Assembly (NCBI GenBank): GCA_027625915.1
Contig: JANTQA010000012.1
Span: forward strand, 12,052,501-12,116,500
Source of the DNA: Anaeramoeba flamelloides
Lineage: Eukaryota; Metamonada; Anaeramoebidae
Direction: 5' to 3'
Length of the DNA stretch: 64,000 nt
Shown here: positions 43,557 to 58,074 of the stretch, one piece after another
Layout: the number at the start of each line of letters is the position of its first letter
Numbering within the stretch: the first letter of the stretch is position 1
The notes under the pieces: model-generated
The model's input: the letters and a program-made list of their open reading frames with translations, nothing else
Database searches by the model: none
What the model was told of the DNA's origin: nothing
Position numbers and translations under genes: made by a program

Positions 43557-45283
43557 TAAAAATATAACAATATAGTGTACATAAATGAATTCATACAATG
43601 CTTTTCCAATAATATTCTTTCCCCTTTGAAAATAAATTGCTTTTTTTTTTTATCTAAAGATTAAAAGAAGGTATTTTTTTCAAAAAAATGAGTTTTTTTT
43701 GGGGTTTTTATTTTTTTTTTTGATACTTGAAAAAATAACGAATTATGACTTTCTAAATACATATAGAAAGATAATAATACAATTTATTTTTTCTATTCAA
43801 AAGTCGATTATGAGTCTAAACGTACTAATAACTCAGTAAAAATTTGTAAATTACTCATAAAATAAATATAATCTTAAGAACAAATTTATAGTGGGTAATG
43901 AAGGTATTTACAATTGAACAAAAAAAGAACAAATAATAAAAGAAAATAAAAATTATAGGCATATATTGTAAAAACAATTTAAAGTCGTGAAAAAAATACC
44001 GTGCCTGAAAAAAATACTTCAAAAGATTTTTAATTACTAATATTAGGAAAATATAGGTGTAATTTCTTTGATTTAAAATCAAATCCTTGTTTTTAAGAAT
44101 CAAAATTTTAAAATTATAACTCACCCACTTATTAGAATGATGATTCGTGAAATTAAACTTGCTCAAAATACCATTCAATCAATTAAAAAACAAGAATAAA
44201 AATTATCATTTTCCCAAATTGAAGCAAACCTCGATAAAACTCGATTTTTTTTCGAAACAAGTTGATCTACTTAGGATATCCAACAATTACTTGAAAATTC
44301 TAAAGACATCCTACTTTAATAAACTTTATGTGGGTTTATTAATTTGTTTCATAAAATATCTGGTTATTTATAAAAGAATTTGATTTTAAATAAAAGAAAT
44401 TACACAATAATTATCCAAATATTCACAATTAAAAATCTTTTCGAGTATTTTTTTCCAGACTTTATTTTAATCTTTAGGTAAATGATCATCTGAGTTTAAA
44501 AAAAAATAAAAGGGTAGTATTTTTTGAGTATCTAAAGAATTCATTTAGAACAATCCCACTGAAATCTTATTAATAAAAAAAAAATTGTTGATTTTTTTGA
44601 ACCCATTTCACAGATCAACAATTTTTGATAATTAAAATCCTCTCAATAACTTTTTAAACAACACTCCACATATTTTATATCTATGGTGTTGTCAAATCTG
44701 TTTTTTATTCGAATATTTTTCACAAAACCAAGATGAATGTAGAAGAATAAATAAGAAAACATTTTCACTTCAGCTTCTATTTCTTTGATACAAATAAATT
44801 ACAAGTCCTTAATTATGATTTGTTAACTATTATTTGTTTAATTGGTCCTTTTTATGGTAAACATTGTGGAATTCTAGAGAAACTTTTAAACATAAATTAA
44901 AGAAGATTTCTGTATTAAAAACTATACAAGCTGAACTTTTATTCCCTTTCACTATCTAATACAAATATCGCAAAAGAAAGTTAGAAAGATTAATTTATTT
45001 GTGAAATGAGATTTTAAAATCACACGCAGGCTCTTAACAAGACTGTCTGTTTACCTCACTTCGAATCAAAATTATTATGAAAAAAAATATAACTTGTTAA
45101 AAATTATTTTCTCATTCAAAAAACAATTTTCGTTATTTGTTATAATCCTCTTAAAATTTGGAAACTAACTCACTTTCTTTATTAAATTTTTTTAACACCT
45201 AATTTAAGAATTTATTTTACTCCAATTTTTTTTATTTTTTTAACAAATTTCTTTTTTAATTATTTTTCTCTGAATAATTTGTT

Positions 45284-48200
45284 ATGAGTAGCAATTACAC
45301 TCAACACTTTAAAAAGATACTTGGGCTAATTAAAAAGAGTAATTGAATCTATACCTAACTTCTATAATTGTTTACAAAGGATAACATTCCGAACTCGTTT
45401 TTACTGTTTCTAAATTTTTCGTTGTTTTCTGAATAATGTTTTATTTTTTTTTCCACAATAACAAAAAAAAACAAAAAAACAAAACAAAAAAACAAAAAAA
45501 ATTCTTCTTTTGGTTTCTAATCTGAATCTTCAAAAAAAAAAAAACTGTTTAATTCTTTCTTTTCTATTTTTAAATAATTTTTCTCACAATTTTTCATTCA
45601 GAAAAACAAATCACCGAATATCTTCAAGATCTTGTTGAAGCGGTCGATCAAATTTTAAATGGATCAATGAAGAGCAAACAAGAAAATTGGATGATTAAGA
45701 ATATTTTCTTTGTGTCTGTAAAAACCTTATGGCTAAGATCAGATTTTAATTCTGAAGACGCACCACTGGTTAATCATTATTTTCAAAAATGTTTAATTTT
45801 GGTTGCTTTAAAAATTGAAGGCGAAAAAAATAACCTTCTAAATGTTTTTAATCGAATTTTTTGGAAGCCGAGCAAAACAGGCTTTTATAGAAAATATTTT
45901 CCTGAGGAAAGTAACAAAATAAAAGAAATTCAGGAGCAAGGCTCTGATGAAGACGAACAGGAACAGGAACAAATGGAAATAGAAGATCAAAAGAGTCAAT
46001 ATGAAATTGAAATTAAAGTGATTGAAGATCCTTTCCAAAAACCAGAAATCAAAAAAAAAGAAAAAGAAAAAGAAAAAAAAGAAAAAGAGAACGAAAAAGA
46101 AGAAAAAAATTTAGAATTTAGTGTAAGGAAATATACCAAACAATTTGTTTCACAATTACTAAACAAATGTTATGGCACTTTTGAAAAGAATTTATTATCA
46201 CAAGTCGAATTCCCAAAGGATTTGGGATTATGTGGTGTTGTTGATTTTGAAAAGCACCCAAAAATGACTTATTTGAAACAAAATATTGAATTCTTTGCCA
46301 AAATTGGAGGCTTTAGAAAATTATTACATTATTTTGTCACCACAAAGCATACCATTGATGGAATTAAAACTTTCAAAATCTTGAGGCCAATTTTAAGAGT
46401 CTCAAAATATTTTCAAATGGGTTTTTTTGAACAAATTATCCCAATTACTAATAAATTATTCGATAGGCTATTATTAATGAAATATGAAACAATGAAACAA
46501 GAATCACATAAAGACATCGATGACTTAATCGAGATTGCTGTTGGGTTTAAAACAAAACACGACCTAACGTTAGCCAAAATAGAAATAGAAAAATTTAAAT
46601 TGGAATTAGATTATAAATATTTTTTTTCTCCAAATCTTGAAATGAGAGTTTCCGCAATGAACCATTTAATAAGCATTATTCAAAATTTAGAAAATTCAAA
46701 CAATTCACAGAATACAAATAATTCATATAGCCATCAATATATATATTCCAGAGCAACACAGACTATTAAATATTCATATTATAATAACAAGTTTGTCAAT
46801 TTTTTTTCTTTTTTCTTTCTTTCTTTTGATGTCTCATTCTTCTCATTACGCCATACTATTTCCTTCTTATTACATCATATTATTTCCTTCTTTTTATACC
46901 AACATACAGAGATTTCCCAATTTTTCGTGAAAAAAAAAAAAAAAAAAAAAGTTAAAAAATTATCATGTTTTCATTGACAATTCACTAACAAAAACAAGAA
47001 ATTGTGGATCAATAGTTAATTTGTCCTTTTGAAAAATATTTGTATGTAAATAAAACCAAAAAATATTTGTTTTTTTGAATGATCAGTAATTTGTAAAGCT
47101 TTTTTAAATAAATGAGGAATAAAATTTAGCGAAAATTTTCGCTAAAACTGTTTAGCTCATTCATTTTTGGAAAGTTTGTGTAATACTGTAGTCAAAATAA
47201 AGCGTGCAAAAAAATTTAATACAGGTTTCAAAATAAAAAAGCGTGTTTTTTTGTTATAGAAGTCCTATACATCAACTGATCAAAGAAACCAATAATAAAC
47301 CCTAAATAAATATGGTACTGATTTCAAAAAGTTATATTAACAAAAAAGAAATTCTAAAAATGAAGGATCAAATTGGAAAATTTATCTGAAAAAATAGAAT
47401 AAATTTTTCCGAAAATTTTAATACCATCAATAAAATCAAAAAATTTCAAAAAAATTGAGAATATTATGAAAAATTTTCAACAAATTGCATTAATAATTTA
47501 AATTTTACTGAAAATAACCAGATATTTACTTTCAAAATTGATTTAAACTTAGGTATACTATTGAGTAGTCGATTGGATGTTGCATTGGAACAAGAAGAAA
47601 AAAAAGCACTGTTTCTATTTCGAAATACGGATTATAGTCGTTGTGCACGCATTATTTTGATCAATGTAGTTTTTAAAAAAATTTAGTTACTTCCTTTTTT
47701 CAAATAGTTGTATCTATTTTATTATTAAAATAGTTAAAAAAAAAAAAAAAACAGATGTTAACAAAATCAATAATTTACAAAATGAAGAAAACAAAAGAAA
47801 ATCCACATCTTTTCTTTATTAATAATAAAAATAAAAAAAAAAAAAAAAAACAGACAAACAAACCTCAAACAGCATTTTACAAGCTTTTGTTAACTTTTCT
47901 TTAATTAAAATTCACTCGAATAAATCTGTATTTTATTTAAAACCTCATATACAGTAGATTAGTTACTTGTACTATTTTTTAAATTTTTACTTGGAAATAT
48001 TTTAAAGAATAATACTATTTCTTATTTATAAGGATCTTTTTTCCTGAAACAATAAGAATCATTTTTTTTCTTTTTTTCTTTTTCTTTCAATATCTTGCTT
48101 TCTCACAGTAATCCATTTCTCAAAAATTTATGAGGAAAATTGTAAGAAAGATTAATTTCACATCGATTTTGATTCGTTTCGTTATTTCCAAGTTTTTGTT

Positions 48201-51200
48201 CAAGATATAACAGGCTCTTATAAATGATTTTTATTCCAAACCTTTTCAAAAAAAACGAAAAAAATAATAAACAAAACCAAAAAACATTAAACGAAGCAAA
48301 GAATCATCAAAAAATTCAATATAATCTTTTTTTAATTCAAATTCAAATTTTTAACAATTCAATTTTTATTTTTTTTTCCAATATCCCTATTTATAAAAAA
48401 AAAAAAACATAATAATAATTCAACTAAATAAAATAGAGTTCTTGTAAATTGGCTAAATGAATCAAAATTATTATTTGACTGCTTTAATGTATCTATCCAT
48501 CAACAAATTGTCCAAAGAACACCCAAATTATTAAAATTTATTGGAAAAAATGGAGGAATGTCCAAAAAATTACTTGAAACAATTTTTTCAAAATCTGAAG
48601 GTATTTTTTTTTCTTCCTTTATTTCTAAAAAAAGATTTCTTCTTTTTATTTATTTTCAAAATCTTCAAAAAAAAAAAAACAAAATAAAAAACTATTATTT
48701 TTTTTGATTTATTTTCAAAATCTTCAAAAAAAAATAGTATAAAATAAAAAAATAAAATAAAAAACGATTATTTTAAACTTTATATTTTTTAAAACAAACA
48801 AAATTAAAACCAAATATTAAATCTACAAAAAATAATTATAGGAGTAAATTCATCATTTTCAGAGCTTATTTTTGAAATTATTTCAAATATTTCAAGTTCT
48901 TTAGATCTTTCTCTCATCAAATATATTTTTCAAGATAAATTATTAATTATCAAAAACTGGGATTCACCAAAAATCAAATTTTTAAAAGAATTCACAACTT
49001 TTACACTTGAAAAATTTATCGAACCATTTAATTTTATGTTTGGATTAATTCTTAATAAAAGGTTGCCATATAAAATCAGAATAATGATCCGGGATTCAAT
49101 GAAAAGTGTTTTTGGATCTGATAATTTCAATGCTGAAATGAAAGAAACGACTTTAAACAAGCTGCTTACACAATTATCCGATGACAAGATATCATCTATT
49201 TTTTTACTACCATTATTTGAATCGTTAATTAGTGCATATTCCAAATACAAAACAAGCTCAGATACTGTCACCCAACAAACGATTACTGATAGCCTAATGG
49301 AGGAAAGAAATTTCATTTTATTACTGTTAGACGATTTACTGCTATATAAAAAAAATGTACGACAAGTTATTGATAACAATAATTTAAATTTAAAGGCAAG
49401 TCCACTATCAACAAAAAACACAGAAATAACGATGACTGCAACAGTTACGGAATGGAAGGATTATATTTTCCTTGAAAATTTACCGTATTTAGAACGGATT
49501 GAATTCTATTTAGATTTTATAAAAAACTTTTTAAAGTTTTCTAAAAATGCATTTTTATCAATCGAGAGCGTCAAAAAATTATGGGAAATTCACGTTGAGA
49601 ATCCCATAATACCAGAAGAAAGAGGCCGTTTTTTAGAATGGATCCGCTCGACTGACACCAAATTTGCCGTTGACATTCTATTATTTGAAAAGATCCAAAC
49701 AATTAAAGACGAATCCTTTACGGCCATTTCTTTCAATTTTTTCAAACATTTTGGCTATTATTCTAATATCAAGCATAAGAATATTAAGGGGAAAAAGGAT
49801 ACCTTCATTGTCAAAAACGAAAATCTGACCGAAATATTGGGCTATGAAAAATTATTTTTAATCATTTTAAAGGTCAAAGATGAAGCTGTCTTAGATTTGG
49901 CAATTAATTTTTTGTTTCAATTCCAGAACTTTAACACAACAATATTTATGAAATGCGGGGCTGAAAAAAGAAAGGAATTCATTGAAAAATGCTTAAATTT
50001 TTTGGTTGAATATAAGGACAATGACAATATCATTTTAAGAATATTATCTTTATTAATGAGATACATTGCGTTTATCGAAGAAGACATTGCCCCCAACCAA
50101 TTCAAATTTGAAAAGCATTCAAATACTACTCAAAAATATCCTATAAACTTGATTTGTCATAATTATGTCGGCCAAAAAATTGGATACGGATATCAAAAAT
50201 TTGAAATTGAAGTTGATGCTCACGATCAAGTCTCAATGATCAAGACCAAAATTTCGGAAGAGATCAAAAAGAATGTTGATGAATTCCGAATTACCTCTTC
50301 TGTGAATTACCATTTAGAACAATCACAAACGAGCATTTTAAGTCAAGTTGGCATAGTTGATGGTGTTAAGATCAATATTTTCAAGCCCGTCACTTGGATT
50401 AATGTGACATCATCAACTTCATCATCATCGAATTACAATAAATTATCAACCAATAAAAAAATTAAAAAGATGAAAAACAAATTAATACCAAGTTATATAT
50501 TATCAAATTATTTCGATAAAATATTTGATTTATTAGAAAGTAAAACAAATAATTTAAAAATCACTACGCAGGTATGGGAATTATTATTATTGATGCCATC
50601 AAATGCAGAAATTTTAAATAACTTTTTAAATTTATTTCATAAAAAAATTGAAAATGACAAAGTTGAATTAATGGAAATCGAAGAGCTGAGTTGGGATGAC
50701 CATTTAAATTCCCATTCCTTATTTAAATTAGTTTATAACATACAATTAATTTCTAATTTAGTAAAAAAATCTCAAGAGGAAAATGCTGAAATTTCTTATA
50801 TTAATTGGATTAAAAATTTTATTAACTTTAATGGAGTTAATCATTTAATTAGAATTTTAATTAATGTTTTTAATAATAACGATAATAGACCAATTAAAAA
50901 ACAAGCATTATCTATCATTCTAAATTTAATTGGTAATTTATCAATCATTGAAGAAGAAATTAAGAAAGATAATAAAAATGAGAAAATGAAAATAGAAAAT
51001 GAAAATGATAATAAAGAAAATAAAAATGAAAATGATAATAAAGAAACTGAAGATGACGAGAATAAAGAAAATAAAGATAAAAAAAAGAAAAAAGAAAAAA
51101 CAATTATTAAAATAAAATTTAATCCCAAAGTCAAAATTGAAAAGGAGTTTAATAATAATTTTATTAACATTTTATTAGAAATAATTTCAAATACTTGTAT

Positions 51201-54200
51201 TGATTTAGATTCTGAAAATTTACAAGAAAATGCAATCATTATTCACAATGCCTTTTCATTAATAATAGCTTACAACGAATATGAAAAAAAAGAAAACAAT
51301 AATAGAGGTATTGAATTTTTATTAAAATACTCTGATATAAAAAATTGGTTAAAAAAAACTTTAATTGATTCGATGTTTACTCAAATTTCTAAAATAGTTT
51401 TTGAATCTCTTTATCGACTTTGTAAAAATGATATAATGTATAATGAAGAATCATTAGGATTTTTATTATTAAAATTATCTATTGAATTATTTAATGAATT
51501 AGAAAATCATTTAATCAATTTCAAAAAACAAGAAAATAAAAATGAGAAAATGAAAATAGAAAATGAAAATGAAAATGAAAATGAAAACAAAAGTGAAAGT
51601 GAAAATGAAAATGAAAATGAAAACGAAAATAATCTTATTACCGAAGAAGAAGAATATGGCAATTTTTTCAATTTATTTTCCAAATTAATCAAATTATATT
51701 CCAAAATGGAGATCAAAAATGAGAATTTCAATTTTGAAATAATCTATGACAAAATAATTAATATTATTAAAAAAAGGCCGGTTATTGAATCAGATGTTGA
51801 AGGATTTGAAAAATGTGATGAAACTTTGATTGGGTTATTTAATATTGCAATTTTTTTATTGAAGAACAACAATAAATTAAAATTAAAAAATAATCAAACC
51901 AATTTTATCAATTATTTGTTTTTAGATTGCCTGTTTAAAATACCACAAGATAATAAATCAGAATCTACAAACAAATTACCCAAATGTAAATCGAAAAAAT
52001 CCATTTTAAAAGTATACCAACTTTTAATCGAATTAATTGCTGATTGTAAAAAAAACTCTGAAACATTAGCAAATCTCATAAATAATTTCCAAAGCAATGT
52101 ACAGCCACCACGCTCTTGGAATTATAGACCAACGTTTTATGGAATCAAGACTACAAAGAAATATTTAGGCTTAAAAAATTTGGGTGCCACTTGCTATTTG
52201 AATTCCTTTTTACAACAATTATTTAATACACCCGAATTCCGAAAGGGATTGCTAAGTATTGAAAATTATGATGAAAAGAAGGATAATGAAAACGAGCAAG
52301 AGAATGAAGACAACAAGAGCAATACACAGATCCAAAAGCAGGACAAGAAGAAAGATGATAACTTTTTACCTCATTTACAATCCATTTTTTCCGAACTATG
52401 GAAAAGTAACAGATGGGCTGTCAGTACAAAGCCGTTTTGCAATAGATTTTTGGATTGGGATGGCAACCCAATTAACACCTTTGTTCAAATGGACGCCTAT
52501 GAATTTTTGAATAGAATATTCGACAAGGTGGAGGAAAAAATCAAATCAACAAAGCAAAATAACTTTATTGAAAAAACCTTTGTCGGAAAATTCGCATCGC
52601 AAATTATTGGCATTAAGGAACCACATTTCTCGGAAAGACTGGAAAACTTTTATTCAATTTCTTTAGATATCATCAAGAAGAAGAACGTTTATGAATCGTT
52701 GGATCACTATATCGAAGGCGATATGCTAACTGGTGACAACAAATATTATTCAGATTTGTTAGGCAAAAAAGTAGATGCCCTCAAAAGGACTTGCATTCAT
52801 ACCCTGCCGCCTTATTTGATTTTACATTTAAAACGATTTGAATTCGATATGAACACGATGCAAAGATACAAGGTAAATGACCATTTCGAATTTCCAATGG
52901 AATTAGATCTCTTTAATTATACCAAAGAAGGTATTTACCAAAGGGAAAAGGAAAGGCAAAAGGAAAATAATGCGAAAACATCCATAAATGATTTCCAGGA
53001 AAAATATGTTTGCCCAAATAAATGCTATAAATATGAATTATGTGGAATACTTATTCATTTAGGATCAACAAGATCTGGCCATTATTATTCCTTTATCAAA
53101 GAAAGAGAAACTCGAAAGGACATAAAGCCTAAAAACCCCAAATGGTTTAAATTTGATGATTCAACAGTCACAGAATTTGATATTAAAAACATCCCCCAGG
53201 AATGCTTTGGCGCCAGTTCCAAAGACAGATCCATTGGCAATAATGATATTTCCAATACTCAAAATAAATATGGTTACTCCGTTGGCGATAAAAGATATTC
53301 CGCCTATATGCTATTTTATCAAAGAATAGATATAAAAAATCAAGAAATGCCAGAATTTAAACCATCAAAATATGGCGAACAAATCTTGAATGAAAAATTA
53401 AAAGAAAACATGAATTATATTATTCAAAAAAAAGTCTTCCATTCTAATTACTATAATTTTATTTCCAATTTTTTCAAATATAATTATTTAAATACTAAGC
53501 AATTAATTGAAAAGGAAAACAACAACAATAATAATAATAATGAGAATGAGAATAAGAATAATGGTGATCAAAATGATAAATTAATTTTAAATGTTTTATT
53601 GCAATTTTATTTCAAAATTTTGTTATATTCAAAGGATAAAACAATTAATTTGAAAGAATGGATAGACTATTTAGAAACAATATTACGAAATAAAAATAAT
53701 TTAATTTTATTATTGAATGAATTAATTGATAATAATAACACTGCATTGTTTGAAAATTTCTTTTTCAATAGTGGCGAATTAAACAGTCACTTGATCAAAA
53801 TTTTAATCAAATCTTTCCCTAAATTAATCACAGCTGAAGTTAATAGTGGCCTGATTAAAAAAGATTTAAATCAATTGATCACAATAATGAATAATTACAC
53901 CGAGCAAAATGTAAGCAATGAAAAGGAGCCCGTTAAAGACAAAAAGAAATTTAAAAACTATTCACGATGGTATGATGATATCTTTAATAATACAATATTA
54001 AATAATGAAAAAACACAATGGAATTCTTTAATAATTAAATTTGTTATTAAATTATTGACATATTTCATTGATATAACAAGGTACTGGAAAAAAAATTTTG
54101 ATTATTTAAAGCTATTATCCGAATTGATCGTCATTCATCCACTGCTTACCAAATTTTTTATAAAATTAAATTTCATGAGCCTCTTAATAGATTTTAATTT

Positions 54201-57200
54201 GGGTAACAAAACACCCATAAAGGCATTTATTAAAACACATACTTTATCGAAGAAAAATATGGATAAATTTGCACCAGAGCAAAAAATTTCCAACACGAGT
54301 ATCAAATTGTTACTCAAGGCAATGATCAATGATCAGAATAATGAGTTGGGCTTGCATGATTTTGATAAATATATGCTCTTAGAAACTGCATACATCCCAT
54401 TAAACATCGTTCAATCCAATCGATCGAATGATACCCTCAAGGTAATAAATTATATTTTAAAACTGTTACCAGACAAATTGGATCAAATGGTCGACATTTT
54501 GATCAAATTAGTTGACGATGCACAGTTTTGGGGCTTACAATTTGTTTTTGATTCCTTTAATATAATTTTTGACAAATTGGATCTGAAACAAATAACAATT
54601 GGAAACAACAAACAACAGCAAATAAGGGAATTAACTGAAAAGCAAGATCAAAAGCTCAAAGATATCACTCAAAGAATCATGGAAATGATTATTAGAAATG
54701 CCAGATACCCCAAGGCAACGAAAAATGGTATTGAGAATTTCAGAATTTTGATTGAAAATAATAACTTTTTGACCACTTACATATTACAATTAAAGGAGCA
54801 ATGGATCGAGAGATTCTTATTATTAACAATGAAGGAGGAAATAAAAATGGAAGCACAACTTTTAATCAAAGTCTTGATTAATAACTTGATAGCAAATTCC
54901 AAATATCACGAAATGTATGCCAAATTATTGCTTGATTTATTCACTTATTTGCTATCCTTATTACCTTGGATAACTAATAGACTATATGGAAAATTGGAAA
55001 TCAAAAAAGATACACTAAGCGAATCAAGTGAAGAAGACAATGATAACCAAGACGACGACGACGACGATGATGATAATGACGACAATGTTTATAATCATGC
55101 AAATAACTATTCTATGCAATACCATAGAAACTTTTATAAAAATAAAAATAAAAATTCCAAAAAGAAAAAAATATCATATTATAAGGATGAATTTTATTTA
55201 TTGATTCACTATTTCAAAATACTATCTAGCTTTATTCCAACTAAAGAGAATGAAATATTAGAAAAAAAAATTATTGAAATCATTGAAGCTAATTATGAAA
55301 ATCTTTTTAATTTCTATCAAAAAATACAATCCTATCAAATAGCAAATGATCTCAATAAAAAGGAATTTTTGTTATTTTGGTACAAATGGTTTAATTTGAA
55401 TGACAATTTAATTAATTTTATTATTTTGGATAAGGAAAGATCTTTAATAATTAAAAACTTTTATTTTGTTAATGACACAAAAAAGCATTTAGTTAATGTT
55501 TATAATAAGGAAACAATCCCTACATTTGTTAAAATATTGAAATTTTATTCTCAAAAATCAAACGACTTTTTAGTATTAATGAAGAATTCTAAAAGATTAA
55601 AAAAATTATTGATAAATCTCTTATTAAATTCAAATGAAATTGATTCTGGTTATAATAATGAACTATTGTCCTTCATCAATATTATAAATGTTGATAATAA
55701 TGAAAAAGAAGAAAATGAAAAGGAAGAAATTGAAAAAGAAGAAAATGAAAAAGAAGAAATTAAAAAAGAAGAAATTGAAAAAGAAGAAAATGAAAAAGAA
55801 AAAATTGAAATTGAAGATAATGAAAAAGAAGATAATTTCAAACATCAATGTTTAAAAATAATTTTAAATAAAAAATTATTAAAATCAAAGAATTTTATTT
55901 TAATCAATCCAATACATTTTGTCAAATTATTAAATTTATTTATTATTCAAAATGATGATATTAATTATTTTATTCAAAATAATGGTTTAAATATCCTTTC
56001 AAACTTTTTAATTAATTTAATTGAAAACTTTTTAGAAAACAATGTCATTGATTCAACATTTGAAATCGAACTTGGAATTTTTGAAAATTTAAATAAAGGC
56101 TTGATTCTTCTATTAAAACTAATCCCAGAATTAAAAACAATTGAAAACAAATCATTAATTATTGATCAATGGTCAAATAAGGTCAAATTATTCCCACTAT
56201 TGCTCCGATTAATGGAAAGTTTTAATTCTCTCAAGGAAGTAAATGAATTGCTTGAAATGATTTCAAAAAATAGCCTTTTGTGTTTAACTTATTTAACTGA
56301 TAAGGTAATTAACATTCTACCCTCAATAATCTCAATCTTGGCCAAATGGGATTATTCTATTTATTCGAATAACAAATCTCAGGAAAATTACACGTTTCCT
56401 TATTATTTCCAATACGAGGAATATCACAACTTTTTAATTAATTTATTCCGAATATGCATAAATAACAAAGAGAAAATCAAATTATTAAAATCAATAATAC
56501 ATTTATTATCGTGTGAATTATCATTTACAATTAAAAAAAGGCAATATCATCTTAAATATATTGATTATTTAACGCAAATATCCCAAATAATGAACTCCTT
56601 AGTCAAAATTATCAAATATCAAAACAATACTTTTATTGATTATTATTTATTCATAACAAAGAAGAGTGAATATTTGGAAATTCCTTTAATTAATGATTTT
56701 ATTTTATTGTTAAACAAAGACATAACCTTGAATTTACATAGGAACCAAAGAAATTTATTTATCGCCAATGCCTTTGATATTTTTAATAATTTAATAGACA
56801 TCGATAGCCTAATGCAAAACCAAGATTTCTTTAAAATTTTATTATTCAAACTGAATTTATTTGAGCAATCAATAGAAGTCAATAAATTTTGGAAAAATCA
56901 TTTTATTAGTGTGTTCCCTCAAATTTTACAAACATTAAAAAATTTAAAAGAATCAAAAAACGAAGAAATTATTAAAATTGTTGATTCCTTAATCGAAAAA
57001 TTATTAATTAAAATTAATTCTGAAAAAGAAGAGGAAGAAAATGATTCTGACGAAGACGACGATTCAGACGATGGTGACGATTCAGATGATGATAACGATG
57101 ATGATGACGATGACGATGATGATGATGATTATGATGATGATTTGAATGATAGTGGTGACGAAGATAAGATAGATGAAAAATATTTTAATTATAACTCATC

Positions 57201-57288
57201 GGATTTATCTTATAGTTCCGATTCAGATATTGTTTTTAATTCTTCTGGTAACAATTTCAACAGTAATGATATAAATTCTGATAATTAA
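45284..57288 (+). CDS. Giant ubiquitin-specific protease, USP9X/USP34-like (four exons)
   Basis: Exons 45284-45338, 45602-46790, 48437-48600 and 48842-57288 join in frame to 3284 aa. Exons 2-4 are firm. The 18-codon first exon is inferred from matching phase and a GTAATT donor. Introns are 263, 1646 and 241 bp. Long helical (ARM/HEAT-like) arms flank a ubiquitin-like domain (about 905-989) and a USP catalytic domain (about 1578-1963). The catalytic triad is Cys1587 in LGATCYLNSF, His1883 in STRSGHYYSF and Asp1908 in WFKFDDS. LILHLKRFEFD and YMLFYQR are also typical. The layout and size match USP9X, USP24 and USP34, which remove ubiquitin from many substrates. The four zinc-binding Cys of the fingers subdomain are absent. 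Asn/Glu- and Lys/Glu-rich insertions and an Asp-rich tail (about 3200-3255) are disordered. Confidence 0.92.
46791..48436 (+). other. 1.65-kb intron 2 of the giant deubiquitinase gene
   Basis: It runs from GTTTGT to AATAG. It is AT-rich with two poly(A) runs near 47740 and 47835. No repeat family or coding sequence was recognised. The inferred junction (AA joined to A, giving Lys) leads into VLVNWLNESKLLFDCFN, which resembles the corresponding USP9X arm. Confidence 0.75.
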
Positions 57289-58074
57289 TTATCTTTTCCA
57301 AAAATTAAATATATTTGGGTTTTTTTTTTTTTACATCTAGATAACAGTTTTTTATTTTTATAATCGTTCACATCTTTTAATCTTTTCAAATTTAGAAAAA
57401 ATAAAATAAACAAAAAAAATAAATTTTTTTTTATAACTTTTGGTAAATCATTTAATTTTTGTTTAATAAAATATCTCGAATTTATTTGTAAATTTGATGA
57501 TAAAAAATTTCGTAATTATCTGTTTTTTAAATATCTCATTGTCACAGGAATTTTTTCAAACTAATTTTTTCTATTTTCTAAAAGACATAATTAGAATATA
57601 TCTTTATTCTGTAACAATCAAAAAATGCTTTTAGATAGTTATAATTTTATTTGGTTTTTCTCTTTTTATTTTTTTTTTCTTTTTTGTTTTTTTTTTTTAC
57701 TTTTCGATTAAAAAAAATTGTTGGGTAGTCCTTGAGCAATAATCTGATAAATTCATTTAAGATTACATTAAAACTGTAAAATTAGATCACCAAAATTTAA
57801 AAAATAATTCAATTTTCAGTAATAACTCCCAAATATCTCAAAATGTAATTGGAGAAGTTGAACTAAAGAAATTTCAATAAAATTAAAAGTCATAATGTGA
57901 ATTTAATCATTTTAAAAAAGTGAAAACTTTATTTTTTATTTTATTTTTATTGTATATTTAGAGAAAGAAGTAATTAAAGTAAATTATTTCAAATTAAAAA
58001 GAGAGAAGAAAAAAATTAATTAAAATATCTATCACAAATAATAATATCTTTTGCATCATCAAATTAAAAATTAT

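Larger units (their letters stand above)
40740..45283. other. Intergenic region of about 4.5 kb with repeats
   Basis: Contains R1 copy e in reverse orientation (41582-42127), an (AT)n-(GATA)n tract (42725-42782) and an R7 copy (43050-43556). At 44139-44320 one frame reads like decayed coding sequence (MIREIKLAQNTIQSIKKQE, then a stop and more coding-like residues) but is broken by stops and not recognised. Elsewhere only AT-rich sequence. Confidence 0.55.

Noticed and set aside
44139-44320. Reassigned stop codons (TAA/TAG read as Gln)
   Set aside because: The stretch reads better with such a code, but it also contains TGA, and all six firm genes end at TAA or TAG with no internal stops over thousands of codons.
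45667-46977. A separate 436-aa protein starting at 45667
   Set aside because: The frame continues upstream to an acceptor at 45601, its C-terminal 60 codons are T-rich intron, and a donor at 46791 joins it in phase to the USP exons.
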